The translations under genes and the position numbers were made by a program. DNA of 7,726 nt, taken from Fimbriimonadales bacterium (GTDB taxonomy: Bacteria; Armatimonadota; Fimbriimonadia; Fimbriimonadales; GBS-DC). The notes under the pieces were generated by a model, which had not been told where the DNA came from, ran no database searches, and saw only the letters and a program-made list of their open reading frames with translations. Below, piece after piece: positions 5,579 to 7,726 of this stretch (position 1 is its first letter; each line of letters opens with the position of its first letter). The stretch covers positions 1 to 7,726 of the forward strand of contig JAOAFW010000186.1 of NCBI GenBank assembly GCA_026416065.1, given 5' to 3'.

Positions 5579-6250
5579 TCAGCGATTACGTGCCCGCGTC
5601 TTGCTCGTTGTTGCTGCGGGCTTCGTTTCACCATCGTTATGCTCGTGATAGGCCTTTTGCAGGCTCAGGCGTACCATATCAGCGATGCGATTGATCTCCG
5701 TGATGTTGGCGTTGCGCGCCGCCTGCGGATCCACAGTCAACACCGCCCAAGGTGCTAACATGAACTGATGCGCCTCAGAAGGGGTGGGGTAAGGACTCTC
5801 CGAAGGACGCGCAGCAGGCGCATACACCACCGCCGTTTCGGCAACCATCGCCTTAGCAGCTTCACCCATCTGCTTTGCCAGTGCCGCGTCGGAGCGCTGC
5901 TCCAACACAGACTCAATCAGTTGCTCCAGCTCCGCATTCGTCTTCCCTTCCATCATGCGTCGTACCGCACGCAGAGGGATGTATTGCGCCTGGAGCGTTT
6001 TGAGAGTAACCAGCTGCAGCAGGTGATGATAGTCATAGAGCACGCGGTTACCCCGACGCCGGGTCGGGGGATCTATGAGTCGATGCGCCGTGTAGAACCG
6101 CACAGTGCGCACATCCGGAAACGGCACCACCTTATAGCGCGGTTGAATCGGCGCCCACTGCTCCAACAGACTATTGGCAATAGCCACGAGCTCTTCGATG
6201 GTGAAACCCTCTTGCTCCCGATACTGCTTCAGTGCTTCGATGGGTTTCAT
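5579..6250 (-). CDS. MerR-family transcriptional regulator
   Basis: 223 aa from the ATG at 6250. An upstream GTG-type extension to 6289 is rejected because it runs through the TGGGGTATACT motif. Residues about 44-112 form the MerR winged HTH: PDVRTVRFYTAHRLIDPP, then RRGNRVLYDYHHLLQLVTLKTLQ and IPLRAVRRMM. A 43-residue N-terminal extension with a helical stretch (TIEELVAIANSLLEQW) precedes it. After the HTH comes a charged, probably coiled helix (105-140), a Pro-rich linker, and a small C-terminal part (160-203, MLAPWAVLTVDPQAARN then INRIADMVRLSLQKAY) before a basic tail. No metal-binding cysteines are present, so it is not a MerR/CueR/ZntR-type metal sensor. It is followed after 7 nt by the phosphorylase and is divergent from the VOC gene, either of which could be its target. 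Confidence 0.87.
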   Translation of the reverse strand: MKPIEALKQYREQEGFTIEELVAIANSLLEQWAPIQPRYKVVPFPDVRTVRFYTAHRLIDPPTRRRGNRVLYDYHHLLQLVTLKTLQAQYIPLRAVRRMMEGKTNAELEQLIESVLEQRSDAALAKQMGEAAKAMVAETAVVYAPAARPSESPYPTPSEAHQFMLAPWAVLTVDPQAARNANITEINRIADMVRLSLQKAYHEHNDGETKPAATTSKTRARNR

Positions 6251-6259
6251 AGTATCCAA

Positions 6260-6271
6260 AGTATACCCCAC
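6260..6271 (-). promoter_or_regulatory. Promoter-like motif GTGGGGTATACT upstream of the MerR gene
   Basis: TATACT (6260-6265) preceded by TGGGG ends 9 nt before the ATG. A TTGCAT lies 18 nt upstream of it as a weak -35. ATACT follows 4 nt after TATACT. It could be a second promoter producing a near-leaderless transcript, or an operator within the leader of the stronger promoter upstream. Confidence 0.45.
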
Positions 6272-6292
6272 CTCGCCCCCCAAATGCAAGGT

Positions 6293-6320
6293 ATTATAAC
6301 AACATATCTATATTTTTCAA
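6293..6320 (-). promoter_or_regulatory. Sigma-70-type promoter of the MerR-phosphorylase operon
   Basis: On the minus strand TTGAAA (6315-6320), a 16-nt spacer and a perfect TATAAT (6293-6298) sit in an AT-rich patch between the divergent genes. Transcription would start near 6286, giving a leader of about 36 nt that contains the TGGGGTATACT motif. Confidence 0.6.
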
Positions 6321-6351
6321 GACATAAATCTGAGTAGAGGCATTGAAGCCA

Positions 6352-6377
6352 TCGATGAGTAGGCTATCGAGCATAAT
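6352..6377 (+). promoter_or_regulatory. Putative -10 box and adjacent dyad upstream of the VOC gene
   Basis: CATAAT (6372-6377) ends 8 nt before the ATG, with no Shine-Dalgarno, so the transcript may be leaderless. Directly upstream a dyad TCGAT-N9-ATCGA (6352-6370) spans 19 bp and could be an operator, perhaps for the divergent MerR-type regulator. No good -35 is visible at normal spacing. Confidence 0.35.
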
Positions 6378-6385
6378 TGTATCCT

Positions 6386-6766
6386 ATGGCACACCCATCG
6401 GTTTCTGAGTTTATTGCGTTTCTGCCTGCCTCCGATTGGGAGGCGACGCGCCTTTTCTATGAGCAGGTACTGGGATTGCCCTGCGTTCTGGAGCAGATCG
6501 ATTGTCGTATCTATCGTGTCGCAGGCGCGGGCTATCTGGGCTTTTGCCAGCGCGCCGAGACGCCCCAGCCTGCTGAGCGCGTCATCCTCACTCTCGTCAC
6601 GCAGGAAGTGGACGCATGGCACATTCACCTGCAGACGCACGGAGTGGAAATCGTCAAACCACCCACCTACAATGAGCGGTATCAGATTTACCACCTGTTC
6701 GCACGCGACCCGAACGGTTACCTGATTGAAATTCAGCGGTTCGAAGACCCACGCTGGAGCGACTAA
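6386..6766 (+). CDS. VOC-superfamily (glyoxalase/dioxygenase-fold) protein
   Basis: A single-domain protein of 126 aa, the usual size for a stand-alone VOC member. It has the paired beta-alpha-beta-beta-beta layout: FIAFLPASDWEATRLFYEQVLGLP (9-32) opens the first module, and VILTLVTQEVDAWHIHLQTHGVEI the second. The second module ends in FARDPNGYLIEIQRFEDP (105-122), where Glu116 is the usual metal ligand. The expected first-strand His is replaced by Phe or Leu, and His103 may take part in metal binding. The family ranges from glyoxalase I and extradiol dioxygenases to antibiotic-resistance proteins, so the reaction is not predictable. The ATG at 6386 is preferred over a TTG three codons upstream because the -10-like CATAAT lies there. 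It is the only plus-strand gene, and its TAA overlaps the BASS gene's TAG. Confidence 0.85.
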   Translation: MAHPSVSEFIAFLPASDWEATRLFYEQVLGLPCVLEQIDCRIYRVAGAGYLGFCQRAETPQPAERVILTLVTQEVDAWHIHLQTHGVEIVKPPTYNERYQIYHLFARDPNGYLIEIQRFEDPRWSD

Positions 6767-7647
6767 GATGCAGGCTCTGGCGTCGCTTCGCGGGCGCGTC
6801 GCCCAAAGTAAAACACCATAAACGCGCCCGTCGCAAACATAATCAGGCTATAGACCGCAGCGGGGATGGACATCGCCGGCTGGCGCAGTATCGTGCTGGC
6901 AATCAGAATCGCCAGCGTGCCGTTCTGAATACCGCCTTCTATCGAGATGGCAATTGCCTGTTTCAGAGGCAGGCGGAACAGGCGAGCGACATTATAGCCT
7001 ATCAAGAGCGTCAGCACATTCAGCAGCAACATCGCCACGCCCGCCTGCTGAAAGTGGGAGGGCAGGTTCTCACGATCCTGCATGACCGCCCCCAGCACGG
7101 CAATCACGATGAAAATCGTCGACAGAATGCGCACAGGACGCTCTGCCTTGAAAGCGAACTGCGGTGCGCGCGAGCGAATGAGCATTCCAATCGAGACGGG
7201 GATTAAGATAATCGCGCCGACCTGAATAATCGTGCGCAACACCGGCAGGCGTATCTCCTGCGTCTGCCCCAGAAAATGTTCGAGGGAAAGATTGATCAGG
7301 ATGGGCGTCGTAATGATGATAATCAGGCTGTTGAACGCGGTGAGCGTGACGCCCAGCGCGACATCGCCCCGCGCGAGGTAGGTAATCAGATTGGCAGTAG
7401 CACCAGCAGGACAAAGGGCAAGAATCATCACCCCGACCGCTAACTGGGGATCCATCGGGTAGAGCTTTGCCAGTGCAAATCCCGTCAGGGGCAGCAACAC
7501 CATCTGACAGAGCAAGCCGATGAAAAACGCCTTTGGAAAAATCACCACACGCAGAAAGTCATAGCGCGTTAGCGTCAGCCCCAAGCCCAGCATAATCACC
7601 GCCAGCGCGAGAGGCAGCACCACATTCGTAAAGATGTTCGCCTCCAT
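6763..7647 (-). CDS. BASS-family transporter (bile acid:sodium symporter-like)
   Basis: A 294-aa integral membrane protein with about nine to ten hydrophobic helices, the normal length for bacterial BASS (SBF-like) sodium-coupled organic-anion symporters. It starts with VVLPLALAVIMLGLGLTL (9-26). Two family signature regions mark the broken, crossing helices that bind Na+ and substrate: CPAGATANLITYLARGD (79-95), followed by VALGVTLTAFNSL, and EGGIQNGTLAILIAS (237-251). The substrate could be a bile-acid-like compound, pantoate, a 2-keto acid or another organic anion. The ATG at 7647 gives an intact first helix. No Shine-Dalgarno precedes it, and a TAACAT lies 8 nt upstream as a weak -10. It ends in TAG, sharing bases with the convergent VOC stop, and leaves no room for a dedicated terminator. 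Confidence 0.92.
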   Translation of the reverse strand: MEANIFTNVVLPLALAVIMLGLGLTLTRYDFLRVVIFPKAFFIGLLCQMVLLPLTGFALAKLYPMDPQLAVGVMILALCPAGATANLITYLARGDVALGVTLTAFNSLIIIITTPILINLSLEHFLGQTQEIRLPVLRTIIQVGAIILIPVSIGMLIRSRAPQFAFKAERPVRILSTIFIVIAVLGAVMQDRENLPSHFQQAGVAMLLLNVLTLLIGYNVARLFRLPLKQAIAISIEGGIQNGTLAILIASTILRQPAMSIPAAVYSLIMFATGAFMVFYFGRRAREATPEPAS

Positions 7648-7726
7648 AGGGGGCTATGTTAAGCAAGAGTGCGATTTTTCCTGCTTATACCTATCGGCGT
7701 TTCAAGTACCCCATTAACCCTCACCC

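Noticed and set aside
5768..6337. 189-aa plus-strand open frame opposite the MerR gene
   Set aside because: It is Arg/His/Leu-rich antisense sequence spanning the divergent promoter region.
1..7726. CRISPR array, tRNA, rRNA, riboswitch, prophage or defence island
   Set aside because: I saw no regularly spaced repeats, no tRNA-like cloverleaf, no conserved riboswitch core and no phage or known defence genes.
7648..7726. Short minus-strand frame MGYLKRR upstream of the BASS gene
   Set aside because: It is only seven codons long with no ribosome binding site. The 79-nt edge region otherwise holds only weak -10-like TATAAG and TAACAT boxes.

Overview
The window is about 7.7 kb of compact bacterial chromosome, moderately GC-rich by eye. 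Nine genes lie on the minus strand and one on the plus strand. The organism cannot be fixed from the sequence alone. A Thermus-like 7Fe ferredoxin, an S-layer-homology-like secreted protein and several starts with a -10-like box only 7-9 nt upstream suggest a thermophilic or environmental Gram-negative-type lineage such as Armatimonadota or Deinococcus-Thermus relatives. That is inference.

Layout, following minus-strand transcription from right to left. A BASS-family (bile acid:sodium symporter-like) transporter (6763-7647) converges on a plus-strand VOC/glyoxalase-fold protein (6386-6766), and their stop codons overlap. Across a 135-bp divergent intergenic region lies a MerR-type regulator (5579-6250), followed after 7 nt by a nucleoside phosphorylase of the MTAP/MTIP/PNP family (4843-5571), probably one operon. 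Next is a DinG/XPD-type FeS helicase whose reading frame is cut by one in-frame TAG (halves 3520-4788 and 2695-3510). Then comes an IS200-like (Y1 transposase/RAYT-type) protein with a C-terminal segment resembling sigma-70 region 4 (1899-2627). Its stop overlaps the start of a HIT-family hydrolase (1558-1902) as ATGA. A 125-bp gap with a REP-like palindrome follows, then a secreted SLH-like protein (782-1432), a 7Fe ferredoxin (503-745) and the N-terminal part of a multi-membrane GT-C-type glycosyltransferase running off the left edge (1-495).

The most unusual item is the Y1-transposase/sigma-region-4-like fusion. The first His of its HUH motif and the Tyr expected to be the nucleophile are both replaced, so it looks like a domesticated DNA-binding protein, co-translated with a HIT hydrolase. 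An identical 11-bp motif, TGGGGTATACT, precedes three minus-strand genes (MerR regulator, helicase, IS200-like protein) and probably reflects a shared promoter or operator. The helicase nonsense codon looks like a recent mutation or sequencing error: every helicase motif is intact on either side, and TAG is an ordinary stop for three other genes here.
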